64,000 nucleotides of DNA from an uncultured Christensenellaceae bacterium (GCA_910587225.1 CAJULT010000003.1:1-64000), one strand, 5' to 3'. Shown: positions 48,762 through 57,761, counted from the stretch's first letter. The notes: a model not told the origin generated them from the sequence alone. Program-made: numbers and translations.

Positions 48762-49937
48762 TTATATTTCCCTGCTTCCGTTTACTCCGTCTTTAAACAT
48801 GCAAGGAGATGGACATTTATAATCTGGGAAGGTACATCTTGAACCTTTTGCATATAGTTTTAGTCGTTCTGCTTTTGGATGATGATTTGTTTCCAAAGCA
48901 TCTATATATTTACTTAAAGTTGCATCAGTTTGATTGTTTATTTCAAGTTGAGCAAAAGTACACTTACGTTCTTTCATTTTTAAAATAAAGTTTTCATATG
49001 TGCCTTTTTCATCAATACTTACAAGCATTCCTTGAGGATACTGTTTAACTTGCGAATTGCAATCATTAAGCCATTTTTCAACCAGTTCCTTATGTTGAGA
49101 AAGAATAGGCGGAACATAAAATTCTGGCTTTGGCAAAAGATGCATGTTATAAGATAGAGTTCGATGTCTGAGCGCTTGTGCAAGATGTTCAAAAGAACCT
49201 TTATAAGTCGTTGCATATACATCACCAAAGTATTCGGTTAACATAGGTTCATCATCTCTAGTCATAAGTGAAAACTCTCTATTTTTATTATTTGCAGCAA
49301 GCATTTCATCAAGATAAGGCGTGCTTTCAAAACCATGCATCAAATCCTTCATAGCAGAAATTAGTTTTATTTCAAAATCTGTTTTGCCCTCTTTTGAAAC
49401 AAATCTTTGCAGAAAATTATATAAAATGTTGAGCTGCCTATATGTAGTAGAATATATCATAGGAGTTGGAGTAAAAACTGAAGTTAGGTATCGCGCATTT
49501 TCTTGTGCCAGCTTATGAATTCTCTTGTCGTCAAAAAATTTTGGATAAGAAGCTTGATATTTTTCTTTTATAAGTTTTGTAAAAATTTCAACCCAATTAT
49601 CATAAAGAAGCTCACACTCGCTACTCATCGACATTTTGGTATATCTTGCTGATTTTTCACTTGTCGTGTACATCTTTTCATTATTAATAAACATTGCTAA
49701 TATTTTTGGTATTCCATCTATAAATAGGCTTACCTGCTCATGATCATATACGCTGTGGTGTTGGTTTTGCTTGGTTTGAAGTACTCGCCTTTGAGTCTTT
49801 GCTGGGTCTTCATTTACAAGGTCTTCAAATGAGCCTGGCATATAGCAAATTCCAGCAGCCTTACCACTAAAATCGTCAAATTCTTCTTTTGCCGCTATGT
49901 AATTTATTTTAGTAGACGCTATAATTTTAACTTTCAT
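48762..49937 (-). CDS. thyX: ThyX-like FAD-dependent thymidylate synthase, two-module form
   Basis: ThyX makes dTMP from dUMP with methylene-THF and FAD. This protein is 391 residues against the usual 210-260. Residues about 55-180 follow a ThyX pattern (HHSVYDHEQVSLFI, GIPKILAMF, SEKSARYTKM, then STTYRQLNILYNFLQRFV), but the RHR part of the motif is replaced by NNEKMY at 85-90. A second ThyX-like motif, ALRHRTLSYNMHLL, appears at residues 255-268 (RHRxxSxN; the usual following Glu is Met). The C-terminus has a Cys cluster (RCTFPDYKCPSPCMF). GAGGGG lies 5 nt before ATG. The divergent glyA supplies methylene-THF. Activity is likely but not certain given the split motifs. Confidence 0.8.
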   Translation of the reverse strand: MKVKIIASTKINYIAAKEEFDDFSGKAAGICYMPGSFEDLVNEDPAKTQRRVLQTKQNQHHSVYDHEQVSLFIDGIPKILAMFINNEKMYTTSEKSARYTKMSMSSECELLYDNWVEIFTKLIKEKYQASYPKFFDDKRIHKLAQENARYLTSVFTPTPMIYSTTYRQLNILYNFLQRFVSKEGKTDFEIKLISAMKDLMHGFESTPYLDEMLAANNKNREFSLMTRDDEPMLTEYFGDVYATTYKGSFEHLAQALRHRTLSYNMHLLPKPEFYVPPILSQHKELVEKWLNDCNSQVKQYPQGMLVSIDEKGTYENFILKMKERKCTFAQLEINNQTDATLSKYIDALETNHHPKAERLKLYAKGSRCTFPDYKCPSPCMFKDGVNGSREI

Positions 49938-49954
49938 TTTCCCCTCACACTTTA

Positions 49955-49983
49955 AGTATACAATAAGAAGCTTTTACTGTCAA
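49955..49983 (-). promoter_or_regulatory. Promoter of thyX
   Basis: On the minus strand, TTGACA (49978-49983) and TATACT (49955-49960) have a 17-nt spacer. Confidence 0.85.
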
Positions 49984-50031
49984 AATATTTGTCGAAATTG
50001 CGAAAATTATTTTTATTAAACTAGGTCTTTA

Positions 50032-50040
50032 TGGTAAAAT
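50032..50040 (+). promoter_or_regulatory. Extended -10 of glyA
   Basis: TGGTAAAAT lies 19 nt before the glyA start. The -35 region (TTTTAT near 50012) is weak, as is common with an extended -10. Confidence 0.5.
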
Positions 50041-50059
50041 ACAAGCGGAGGGATGAATA

Positions 50060-51298
50060 ATGAACCGATTAAAAGAAGTGGACATTGACGTATATAATGC
50101 CATCAAAAAAGAAGAAAAAAGACAGAAGGAATATATTGAACTTATCGCAAGTGAAAATATTGTTAGCAGCGCAGTTAAAGAGGCTGTGGGAAGCGTCCTT
50201 ACTAACAAATACGCAGAAGGTTATCCGGGAAAACGATATTATTGCGGCTGCGAAAACGTGGACATTATTGAAAGCCTTGCAATAGAGCGAGCAAAAAAAT
50301 TATTTGGTGCTGAGCATGCTAATGTTCAACCGCACTCTGGCGCAAGCGCAAACTTTGCGGTATTTGAAGCACTTTTAAAGCCGGGCGATACTGTACTAGG
50401 CATGTCCCTACCTGCGGGCGGACACCTTACACATGGAACTAAGGTAAATGTTTCAGGCAAGTTCTTTAACGCTATTAGTTACGGCGTAAACCCTGACAGC
50501 GAACAAATTGATTATGACCAGGTACAAAGGCTTGCTACTGAGCATAAACCGAAGCTAATCATAGCTGGGGCAAGTGCGTATCCGCGTAAAATTGATTTTA
50601 AAAGATTTAGAGAAATTGCTGACAGCGTTGGAGCTTACCTTATGGTTGACATGGCGCATATCGCTGGACTTGTAGCTGCGGGGCTACATGAAAACCCATG
50701 TAAGTATGCAGATATTGTTACCACAACCACACATAAAACCCTGCGCGGCCCAAGAGGAGGGCTAATTCTTTGCAAAGCGGAATACGCTAAAAAGATTGAT
50801 AGCGCAGTCTTTCCAGGCACGCAAGGCGGCCCACTTGAACATATTATTGCAGGCAAGGCGGTAATGTTTAAGGAAGCGCTAAGTCCTAAGTTTAAAGAAT
50901 ATCAAAAACAAGTAATTAAAAATTGCAAGGTGCTAGGAGATGAACTTAAAAAGTATGGGTTCCGACTAGTTGCGGGCGGAACAGACAATCACCTCATCCT
51001 TGTTGATCTCACTCCGTTTAATGCCACAGGCAAAGAAATATCTGAGCTTCTACACAAGGCGCACATAACTACAAATAAAAACAGCATTCCAAACGAAACA
51101 CTACCACCTACCGTTACTAGCGGTCTGCGACTTGGCACGCCTGCCGTTACCACACTCGGCATGAAAGAGCCAGAAATGAAACTAATTGCCTCTCTCATAT
51201 ACAAGATTGTAACCGAAAGAGAGGCGGCAGTTAAAGAAGTTACGGCGCAGGTTAAGGCGCTCATGAAAAGATTTCCATTTTCAGGCGTTAACTCTTAA
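50060..51298 (+). CDS. glyA: Serine hydroxymethyltransferase
   Basis: This PLP enzyme makes glycine and 5,10-methylene-THF from serine and THF. Signature motifs: [10 protein letters not shown] near residue 30, [20 protein letters not shown] near residue 50, and the PLP-lysine segment [14 protein letters not shown] near residue 225. The 412-residue length matches bacterial GlyA. GGAGGG lies 8 nt before ATG. Divergent from thyX, which uses the methylene-THF it makes. A terminator follows directly. Confidence 0.98.
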   Translation: MNRLKEVDIDVYNAIKKEEKRQKEYIELIASENIVSSAVKEAVGSVLTNKYAEGYPGKRYYCGCENVDIIESLAIERAKKLFGAEHANVQPHSGASANFAVFEALLKPGDTVLGMSLPAGGHLTHGTKVNVSGKFFNAISYGVNPDSEQIDYDQVQRLATEHKPKLIIAGASAYPRKIDFKRFREIADSVGAYLMVDMAHIAGLVAAGLHENPCKYADIVTTTTHKTLRGPRGGLILCKAEYAKKIDSAVFPGTQGGPLEHIIAGKAVMFKEALSPKFKEYQKQVIKNCKVLGDELKKYGFRLVAGGTDNHLILVDLTPFNATGKEISELLHKAHITTNKNSIPNETLPPTVTSGLRLGTPAVTTLGMKEPEMKLIASLIYKIVTEREAAVKEVTAQVKALMKRFPFSGVNS

Positions 51299-51308
51299 AA
51301 ATTATAAT

Positions 51309-51339
51309 AACTCACAGCAAAGCCGCTGTGAGTTTATTT
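51309..51339 (+). terminator. Terminator of glyA
   Basis: The stem AACTCACAGC / GCTGTGAGTT is followed by TTATTTA. Confidence 0.8.
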
Positions 51340-51376
51340 ATAGAATAAGTTTTGTATTTTTTCACATACTAAATGC

Positions 51377-52426
51377 ATGAAAAAGATATTATTTGCGTCG
51401 CTTGCGCTTCCGTTATTTTTAGTTCCCACTGCTGCACCTTGTATGGCAGAAGAAGTAGAGCTTATCAATTACCAGCTTTTTGATGAAAATGAAAATCTCT
51501 TAACCGAGCGGGTTGATATTGAAGTGGGAGATAAATTTATTGATAAAAACTTTAACGAGTTTGAAGTTTATCTTGTAGACAAAACGCAGGGCAAAGCAAA
51601 AGCAAAATTTGTCCGCACCTATGAAAGACCTAAAATCTCAAAAAAAAGTGAAGTATCACCCATTTCATCCAAACCTAAAAAGATAGCACTTTACATGACA
51701 CACAACGATGAAAGCTATCTAATAGGCGATGGTTACGACAGTATTTATGGTGCTGGCGGAATTCATGATGTGGCAAAAGCCCTCAAAAGCGAACTTTCAA
51801 AAAAAGGAGTCAATGTAGAACTTAACGAAACGTTACATGTTCCCCACAATAGCAGCGCATACACTAGAAGTAACACTACTGCAAAAGCACTATTAAAAAA
51901 CTCCCCTGACGCCATATTTGACATCCACAGGGACGGAACAAGCCGAAACTATTACCTTGCCAATGTGAACGGCAAAGAGCGTAGCAAGGTGCGCATTGTA
52001 CTAGGTCAATCCAATTCTAATAGCGCCGCAAACCTTCAATTCGCAATGTATCTTATGAGTGTGGCAGAGATTGATTATCCATGGCTATTCCACGATATAT
52101 ACTGGGGCAAAGGGCATTATAATCAAGCCCTATCTAATAAGGCGCTACTTTTCGAAATGGGAACACATACTATCGAAAAAGACTATGTTTTAGAAACGAC
52201 AACAGCGCTTGCAGACGTTATTAATACCTGCCTGTACGGGACAAAAGTTGATAATGAAAACAATCTTATAGTCGGAGACAATAATGGTAACACAGTAAAC
52301 GAAAACTTAAATACTCAAACAAATGTATTACCTATAATATTGATCCCATCCGCACTAGGTGGAGCGGCAATTGTAGCTACAATAATCATCTCTTGCAAGA
52401 AGACGAAAAAATCAAAAAAGAAATAA
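51377..52426 (+). CDS. spoIIP: Stage II sporulation protein P (peptidoglycan amidase/endopeptidase)
   Basis: SpoIIP cuts septal peptidoglycan with SpoIID during forespore engulfment. The signal peptide is residues 1-24 (MKKILFASLALPLFLVPTAAPCMA). The SpoIIP domain has the metal-binding motifs YMTHNDESY near residue 115 and FDIHRDGTSRNYY near residue 183, and LLFEMGTHT near residue 260. Unusually, a TM helix near residues 316-338 and a Lys-rich tail (KKTKKSKKK) end the protein, giving type I anchoring; B. subtilis SpoIIP is anchored only at the N-terminus. No ribosome site is seen. A CATACTAA element just before the ATG resembles a sigma-E -10 (weak inference). Confidence 0.88.
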   Translation: MKKILFASLALPLFLVPTAAPCMAEEVELINYQLFDENENLLTERVDIEVGDKFIDKNFNEFEVYLVDKTQGKAKAKFVRTYERPKISKKSEVSPISSKPKKIALYMTHNDESYLIGDGYDSIYGAGGIHDVAKALKSELSKKGVNVELNETLHVPHNSSAYTRSNTTAKALLKNSPDAIFDIHRDGTSRNYYLANVNGKERSKVRIVLGQSNSNSAANLQFAMYLMSVAEIDYPWLFHDIYWGKGHYNQALSNKALLFEMGTHTIEKDYVLETTTALADVINTCLYGTKVDNENNLIVGDNNGNTVNENLNTQTNVLPIILIPSALGGAAIVATIIISCKKTKKSKKK

Positions 52427-52457
52427 AAAAGAAAGCGAACTTCGCTTTCTTTTTATT
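52426..52457 (+). terminator. Bidirectional terminator after spoIIP
   Basis: The stem AAAAAGAAAGCGAA / TTCGCTTTCTTTTT lies between convergent genes. Confidence 0.85.
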
Positions 52458-52488
52458 ATATAGTTAAACCAGCCCATACTTAATAGCT

Positions 52489-53628
52489 CTACTTAACATA
52501 TTTTTTATATTCTTTCAAATACTCGGCTGCTGTGTCGTCCCAATTTTTAGGGATCATCTGCTCTGCCTTGTCGCCCACCTCTTTGATTCTTTTCTTATTA
52601 GCAAGAAGCTCTATAATCTTATCAGCGAATATCTTGACATCATGTTCAACAATAAAGCCAGATACTTCGTTTTCTATGCGTTCACTGCTGCCAGTACCTT
52701 TCAAGGTAATTGATGGAGTGTGATTTAAAGCCGCCTCAACAATTGTAAGTGGGTCATTGTCAAATATGGAAGGGAATGGGAAAAGATCTGCCGCGCTATA
52801 AAGTGACCCTAGCAGTTTTTTATCGGTTATCTGCCCAGTAAAGATTACATTATCACCAATGCCCTGCTTAGCGCAATAGTCTTTAAAATATTGGTCATCA
52901 AGACCATGCCCAACAAAAATCATTTTAAAATCAATTCCTGCCTCTTTTACAAGTTTTAAAGCATCGATTGTAAATTGAAGATTTTTAAATTTAACAATAT
53001 GTCCTACATAAAGAAGAATGTTATCTTTTTCACTTAGTCCATATTTCTCATAGGCAAGTAGTTTGTTTTTATCCACATTTTCAACACGGGTAAAATTAGC
53101 GCCATTTTTTACAACATGCGCCTCACCATTATAGCCATATAACTTAATTTCATCTTTAAGGTCATGAGATACTAAATACACTCCTTGAACCTTTTTAAGT
53201 TTCTTACCCATGTTTTTTAGAAATGCATTGACAATAGTTTTTGACTTACAACTTCTCTCAAGTGCAGTTTTAAACTTTGTATGCACTGTCATAATAATTG
53301 GAACGTTATTCTTCTTTGCAAACTTAATTGCATATTTGGAAATAGGCATTGGAGTTTGGCAGTGAATAATGTCAGGCATAAATTCCTTAACCTGCTTTTT
53401 AAACTTTCCAGAAATTCCCGGCAAAGCACAAATATCATTATCACTTACTTTAAAGCTTTTAGTTCTAAAAACTTTAAATGGAAATTCGTCCTTATATTTC
53501 TTATTGTATGTAGGTGCGCAAACTGCCACCTCATGATGTTTTGCAAGAGCTGTTGCGAGCCCTAAAACAGCATTTTCAGTCCCACCAACGCCTGGCAAAA
53601 AACTATCAGTAAATATTGCTATTCTCAT
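52489..53628 (-). CDS. GT4 family glycosyltransferase
   Basis: GT-B fold retaining glycosyltransferase, 379 residues. It starts MRIAIFTDSFLPGVGGTENAV (the acceptor-side Gly loop), has VHTKFKTALE near residue 115, YVGHIVKFKNLQFTIDAL near residue 205, and FPSIFDNDPLTIVEAAL (EX7E-type motif) near residue 285. This pattern resembles the monoglucosyl/diglucosyl-diacylglycerol synthases and PimB-like enzymes of Gram-positives, so a membrane glycolipid is a plausible product (inference). AAGGAG lies 7 nt before ATG, and a good promoter lies upstream. Confidence 0.92.
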   Translation of the reverse strand: MRIAIFTDSFLPGVGGTENAVLGLATALAKHHEVAVCAPTYNKKYKDEFPFKVFRTKSFKVSDNDICALPGISGKFKKQVKEFMPDIIHCQTPMPISKYAIKFAKKNNVPIIMTVHTKFKTALERSCKSKTIVNAFLKNMGKKLKKVQGVYLVSHDLKDEIKLYGYNGEAHVVKNGANFTRVENVDKNKLLAYEKYGLSEKDNILLYVGHIVKFKNLQFTIDALKLVKEAGIDFKMIFVGHGLDDQYFKDYCAKQGIGDNVIFTGQITDKKLLGSLYSAADLFPFPSIFDNDPLTIVEAALNHTPSITLKGTGSSERIENEVSGFIVEHDVKIFADKIIELLANKKRIKEVGDKAEQMIPKNWDDTAAEYLKEYKKYVK

Positions 53629-53646
53629 GTTTATCTCCTTTTAGCA

Positions 53647-53675
53647 AGTATGACCTTTTTAAAATTTATTGTCAA
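53647..53675 (-). promoter_or_regulatory. Promoter of the GT4 gene
   Basis: On the minus strand, TTGACA (53670-53675) and CATACT (53647-53652) have a 17-nt spacer. Confidence 0.75.
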
Positions 53676-53688
53676 GTAAAAGACAGCA

Positions 53689-53712
53689 AAAAAGATGCCC
53701 ATGGCATCTTTT
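53689..53712 (-). terminator. Terminator of the polytopic membrane protein gene
   Basis: The stem AAAGATGCC / GGCATCTTT lies directly after (and touching) the stop, with a T run on the minus strand. Confidence 0.8.
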
Positions 53713-54733
53713 AATAATTAACGTAAAGTAAAAACTGAGTAAAGTTAAACATTCCTATTACACAGATAATCGCCCCTACAACGCTGCAAAGCAGGTCGAT
53801 CATTCCAAGCCAATTGCGAGTTTTAATAAACTTCTTGAAATTTAAGAACATATTTGCAAGACAAAGCGCCAAAACCACACCGAGAAGAATATAAGCAACT
53901 CTATGCCCAATCTCTAAATAAGGATAAACGCTTGCCTCTTGTCCAGGAACGATATGTGTGTCAAGTAATTTTTTTACAATCCCTTTCATCGAATAAGTAA
54001 ATACACCGACAAACAATCCCATAAAGCCTAGACCTAAATTGGTAGACGCTTTGAAATCTGCAAAACTTCCATGAGTTGATATAAACCCAAATGGAAGAAA
54101 TAACAACAACGAGAATACAATGACGAGAATATTATGTTCAACCATGTTTGTGTATGCGCCGATAGCACCATGCATCATTGTATGAGAATTTATCGTCATC
54201 CAAATAGTAATCGCTAAAAGCAGCGTGGTCAAAATACTGTTAATTATAAGGGATTTTCTATCTTTTGAAACAAGAATAGAAAACATTGCATAAACCACTA
54301 GTCCCCATTGAAGAAGATTCAGGTAATAATATACATTCCAATATTGCGTCGCCCCTTTTCCCGCAAACAAAGAGACAAGAATTATTGAAAGAACTAAGCA
54401 AACGCCACTAAGTACAAGACCGATTATTTTTTCATATTTTAATAAGAAATTATAGATCTTATTAATAAATCCATTATTACAAATTGTTTTTTGTTCATAC
54501 GCTTGCCCATCTTTTTTTGATGCCACCATATATATAATAAGATAGATAATGTTTACTGCCATAAAGGCAAGCACACCAAATCCAAAACTAGTGATTAGGC
54601 GCAGTGCGGTATGGGTAAGCCCATTGGTAAGTTCTTGCACAAGATACAAAAAGCCCCCTACCAGCAATAAAATTGGTGTAAAAATTGTTAAATACTTTTT
54701 TATCTCTTGCAAAACTCGTAAACTTTTTTTCAT
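53711..54733 (-). CDS. Polytopic membrane protein of unknown function
   Basis: 340 residues with about nine TM segments, from LTIFTPILLLVGGFLYLV near residue 15 to a final helix near residue 320, and short loops. No family motif recognised. GGAGG lies 7 nt before ATG. It follows the lipoprotein gene by 46 nt but is separated from it by a strong hairpin terminator, so co-transcription would need read-through. It could still act with that lipoprotein and the GT4 enzyme in surface glycolipid or glycan handling (inference from neighbours only). Confidence 0.8.
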   Translation of the reverse strand: MKKSLRVLQEIKKYLTIFTPILLLVGGFLYLVQELTNGLTHTALRLITSFGFGVLAFMAVNIIYLIIYMVASKKDGQAYEQKTICNNGFINKIYNFLLKYEKIIGLVLSGVCLVLSIILVSLFAGKGATQYWNVYYYLNLLQWGLVVYAMFSILVSKDRKSLIINSILTTLLLAITIWMTINSHTMMHGAIGAYTNMVEHNILVIVFSLLLFLPFGFISTHGSFADFKASTNLGLGFMGLFVGVFTYSMKGIVKKLLDTHIVPGQEASVYPYLEIGHRVAYILLGVVLALCLANMFLNFKKFIKTRNWLGMIDLLCSVVGAIICVIGMFNFTQFLLYVNY

Positions 54734-54747
54734 TTTTTCCTCCGGTA

Positions 54748-54775
54748 TAAAAAAGGCGACTAGCGCCTTTTTTTA
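54748..54775 (-). terminator. Terminator of the sialyltransferase-like lipoprotein gene
   Basis: The stem AAAAAGGCG / CGCCTTTTT has a 5-nt loop and sits just after the stop at 54780. Confidence 0.85.
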
Positions 54776-54779
54776 ATAT

Positions 54780-56573
54780 TTAAGCATTTTTATTAACAAT
54801 ATTTCCGTAAGTATCAATAGTAAAATTACCTACATTTTCTGTTGTTACTTCACTGCTATTTGCAATAAGCCATGCTTCATATGCTGTTTTATATTTTTCG
54901 CTAAGGGTTGGATTACTTTCCGTATATTTTTCCATCAATGCTTTATAAGTATTGCCTTGATTTAGAATTAAAGTTGTAAACTCTTGATTATCTCTATCCC
55001 AAACAAGAGTTCCATTGTCGTATCTTGTTTGCAGGTTACTCTCGTTAGCAAGAGTGCTTTTTCCTGAAAGCATTGCGAATTCAATTTGAATTGAAGCTTC
55101 ATAACCTTTGTATGTTGAACTGCTAAGTCCACCAAGAACAAAATCATATCCAAGGTATGCAAAGTTTTCAGCTGCAACCCCGCCTGGCAGTATACCAACA
55201 AGTTTTCCTTCGCTATCATTTTTATAGAAAGAGTTTACCATATCAAACATAACCTGTGTTACATACTCGTTCGCCTCGCCAGAAACGCCACTTACATAAG
55301 TATAATTTCCGTCTTGCCAGTTTGCTCTAACATTTATAACTTCAGAAGGGTGTCCTTTATACAAGATATCATAAGTATCCCCGTATAATCTCAAAGTTAA
55401 TTTAAGTTCGTACACATATTCCATGTACATATTTGCCGCGAAAAGCTTAGCTCCGTCTGAAAGACTTGTTGCAGTAAGAGCATTGTACATAATGTCATAG
55501 TCTTCCTTAGTCATGAAAACTTCCTTAAATGCCTCATCTAAATCATCATAATTTGAAACAAGTTGTGCTATATCTGTCATGTTAGCAACTTTTTCAGTTG
55601 ATGAACTTTTTACACGAGTACCTATGAATACAAGTTTCTTGGAAGGAACAGTAGCATCTCCTACTTTCGTTCTTGTGAAGAGTTGGTCGGTTACCGCTCT
55701 ATCAGCCCCAAACATAAGAGTGAGGTAATTTTCTTTTTGTGTTGCATTCAAGCTTTCAACATATTCACTGATAGATCTATAAGATATGTTAGCTTTCTCC
55801 ACGCCTTCCATATCTTCAATACCAAACACTCCGTAAAGCTTGCTTCCTTTAAGAACAGCATTTTTATCCAACTCATTTTTTAAGCCTGTCTTAGTTTGCA
55901 TAATATAAGAAAACTGACCAAGACTTGCAAGAGCTAATGCGCTTTCGTGATTTTCAAGCACATAACCTTCTTGTCCATGACTATCACGAATGGTTTTTAA
56001 TTGCGCTTTACAAGAATTAACTCTTTCTTGATAGGCAACATACGCAGGATCTTCAACTTCATCTGAAGCTTTTATGTTTTGCACATAATATTTGTAAGCA
56101 TCGCTATAAGCGCCAGAACCATCTTCAACCATGACAAGTCTAAATTGGTCATCTTTTAGCCCAGCTTTAATTGCAGTTGCATAAATTGCCATAGCGCTAT
56201 AATCTCTACAATAGATGGTAAACTTTGCTCGACTATCTCTGCCTTGAATTTGCTCAATAGCGCGACCAATTGCAGAATTCATTTGATTTACAATATCCGC
56301 ATTTTCATTTTTGGTAGGATCAAATCCTAAGTTTTGAAATTGTGCTACGCTTCCAATACCTGAATAAGTCTTTCCTCTTTCAATAAAAGCGTAGGTATCA
56401 TTTCCATTCTTAATACAATCTAGCGCTGCAATAACTGGCGGAATACTCGCCTGCGTTGCAACGATGTTGTACTCCTTTCCTTCTCCTCCATTGTTACAGC
56501 CGGTAAGTGCAACTCCGCAAGGAACTGCTGCGCATGCGAGTGCTAGCGCTGCGCCAATGATTTTTTTCTTCAT
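54780..56573 (-). CDS. Lipoprotein with sialyltransferase-like (GT-B) motifs
   Basis: Type II signal peptide with lipobox LTGC (Cys at residue 26), so it is predicted outside the membrane. No family is certain. However, three motifs occur in the order known from bacterial sialyl- and polysialyltransferases: E-D-G at residues 150-152 (MVEDGSGAYSDAYKYY), the HP motif in LYKGHPSE (408-409), and a Ser/Thr motif in GGLSSSTYKG (483-487), after a ILPGGVAAENFAYLG segment. The 597 residues would hold two Rossmann-like halves. An extracellular location is odd for an enzyme that needs a nucleotide sugar, so it may be a repurposed binding protein. AAAGGAGAGG precedes ATG. Its promoter spacer contains a G10 tract. 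Confidence 0.75.
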   Translation of the reverse strand: MKKKIIGAALALACAAVPCGVALTGCNNGGEGKEYNIVATQASIPPVIAALDCIKNGNDTYAFIERGKTYSGIGSVAQFQNLGFDPTKNENADIVNQMNSAIGRAIEQIQGRDSRAKFTIYCRDYSAMAIYATAIKAGLKDDQFRLVMVEDGSGAYSDAYKYYVQNIKASDEVEDPAYVAYQERVNSCKAQLKTIRDSHGQEGYVLENHESALALASLGQFSYIMQTKTGLKNELDKNAVLKGSKLYGVFGIEDMEGVEKANISYRSISEYVESLNATQKENYLTLMFGADRAVTDQLFTRTKVGDATVPSKKLVFIGTRVKSSSTEKVANMTDIAQLVSNYDDLDEAFKEVFMTKEDYDIMYNALTATSLSDGAKLFAANMYMEYVYELKLTLRLYGDTYDILYKGHPSEVINVRANWQDGNYTYVSGVSGEANEYVTQVMFDMVNSFYKNDSEGKLVGILPGGVAAENFAYLGYDFVLGGLSSSTYKGYEASIQIEFAMLSGKSTLANESNLQTRYDNGTLVWDRDNQEFTTLILNQGNTYKALMEKYTESNPTLSEKYKTAYEAWLIANSSEVTTENVGNFTIDTYGNIVNKNA

Positions 56574-56617
56574 AAACCCTCTCCTTTTTTTATTTTGAAT
56601 TTGTTTTATTCGTTATT

Positions 56618-56649
56618 AGTTTAGCAAATCCCCCCCCCCGTGCTGTCAA
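56618..56649 (-). promoter_or_regulatory. Promoter with a poly-G spacer (probable phase-variable switch)
   Basis: On the minus strand, TTGACA (56644-56649) is followed by a spacer containing ten consecutive G (56630-56639) and then TAAACT (56618-56623). The spacer is 20 nt; losing two or three G would restore the optimal 17-18. Homopolymer tracts placed this way control phase variation by slipped-strand mispairing. The rest of the region up to 56819 contains only weak hairpins. Confidence 0.65.
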
Positions 56650-56819
56650 GTAAATCATGCTTATTTTAGAAAATTGTTTTGATTAAAAAATTAGTCATCT
56701 AAAAAAGCACTAATTCCCTTTATTTTCGGGGAAAGGAGGGTTTATAAACTATTATAACCAGATTAAAAAATGCTCAAATCAAAAAAATTTATTATTTTTT
56801 CTCTTCCTGCCGAATATTG

Positions 56820-57581
56820 TCATGGTCTTTTTATAGGCCTTAAATCCTTCCTTGCCTTGATTACAAAATTATCAAATCTTTTTTGCAGAGCAATGGTTTC
56901 CAAAAGCTCACTCTTTTTCTTGTACTTTTGAATTTCAAACGGCATTGGCTTATCAAATTGAACGCCGGTAAAATCATAATTGAATCCGCCTATCTCATTC
57001 CAATAATGCATTGTGCTGTGAGCCTCGCTTGTCACCTTTTTTATTCTTCCTTTAAACTTGTCGTACATACAAATGCATATAATTGCACCATGCCCATAGA
57101 AAGCATTGTCCTCTCTCCAATTATCCCTGTCCTTTCCATAGCAAGTTTCTTCGCTGCAATACTTTTTAAACTTGAACGCTTCAAGATAAATCTTAGTACG
57201 CTTTAAAGCAACAATGGTTTGCTGATTAAAGAGATTTAATGGACTTTCGGGAATCGGTATAACAAGATAGGTCTTCCCCTCAACCCTTGCAAAATATTCA
57301 CTTTGGTTTGGCATTGGATTAAGCAAGTAATTTTTAAAGCTCTCATTCGCCTTGCCAAGTGCAATAATCAAATTGGCAGTATCTGAAAGCGAATTAATTA
57401 GTTCCACTTTTTTATCTACACCAAGCTCTGAAAGAAATTTTGCAAGAGAAATATTAAAGCCGTGCAATTTTATCTGTTTTGCGTCTTCACCCTTAATTTC
57501 TATATCGGCTTTGCTTGCAGCAATAACCACCTCGCCGCAACCTGCCGAAAGCATTACAATATCATTTTCAAGTTCTTTCAT
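56820..57581 (-). CDS. Hypothetical protein with YunG-like C-terminal segment
   Basis: 253 residues. The first half contains GKANESFKNYLLNPMPNQSEYFARVEGKTYLVIPIPESPLNLFNQ, which I do not recognise and which is reminiscent of uracil-DNA-glycosylase-like small proteins only in its PMPxQ pattern. The second half resembles Bacillus YunG: FYGHGAIICICMYDKFKGRIKKV then HSTMHYWNEIGGFNYDFTGVQFDK. There is no signal or TM segment. The start was set at ATG 57581: TACAAT ends 6 nt upstream and TTGCGT lies 18 nt before it, suggesting a leaderless mRNA; no ribosome site exists. A TTG start at 57617 would add 12 residues. Confidence 0.7.
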   Translation of the reverse strand: MKELENDIVMLSAGCGEVVIAASKADIEIKGEDAKQIKLHGFNISLAKFLSELGVDKKVELINSLSDTANLIIALGKANESFKNYLLNPMPNQSEYFARVEGKTYLVIPIPESPLNLFNQQTIVALKRTKIYLEAFKFKKYCSEETCYGKDRDNWREDNAFYGHGAIICICMYDKFKGRIKKVTSEAHSTMHYWNEIGGFNYDFTGVQFDKPMPFEIQKYKKKSELLETIALQKRFDNFVIKARKDLRPIKRP

Positions 57582-57732
57582 GACTTTATTGTAACACATA
57601 TAAAGCAAATTACGCAATTATTTAGTAAAATTGATTAAAAATTTTTTACTATTTGTTACGCTTTTCCCATATATTAGCTTAAAAGAGGACGATTTTAGAT
57701 TCTAAGAGAAAAAATATATCGCGCGTTTTTAG

Positions 57733-57761
57733 TTGTCTTTTATTCAAATATTTGTTAATAT
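57733..57761 (+). promoter_or_regulatory. Promoter of the fakB/degV pair
   Basis: TTGTCT at 57733-57738 and TAATAT at 57756-57761 have a 17-nt spacer. The DNA from 57618 to 57732 shows nothing else. Confidence 0.75.

Noticed and set aside
57618..57732. Leader-like spacer before the degV pair checked for a regulatory RNA
   Set aside because: It lies upstream of the best promoter and shows no stable hairpin.
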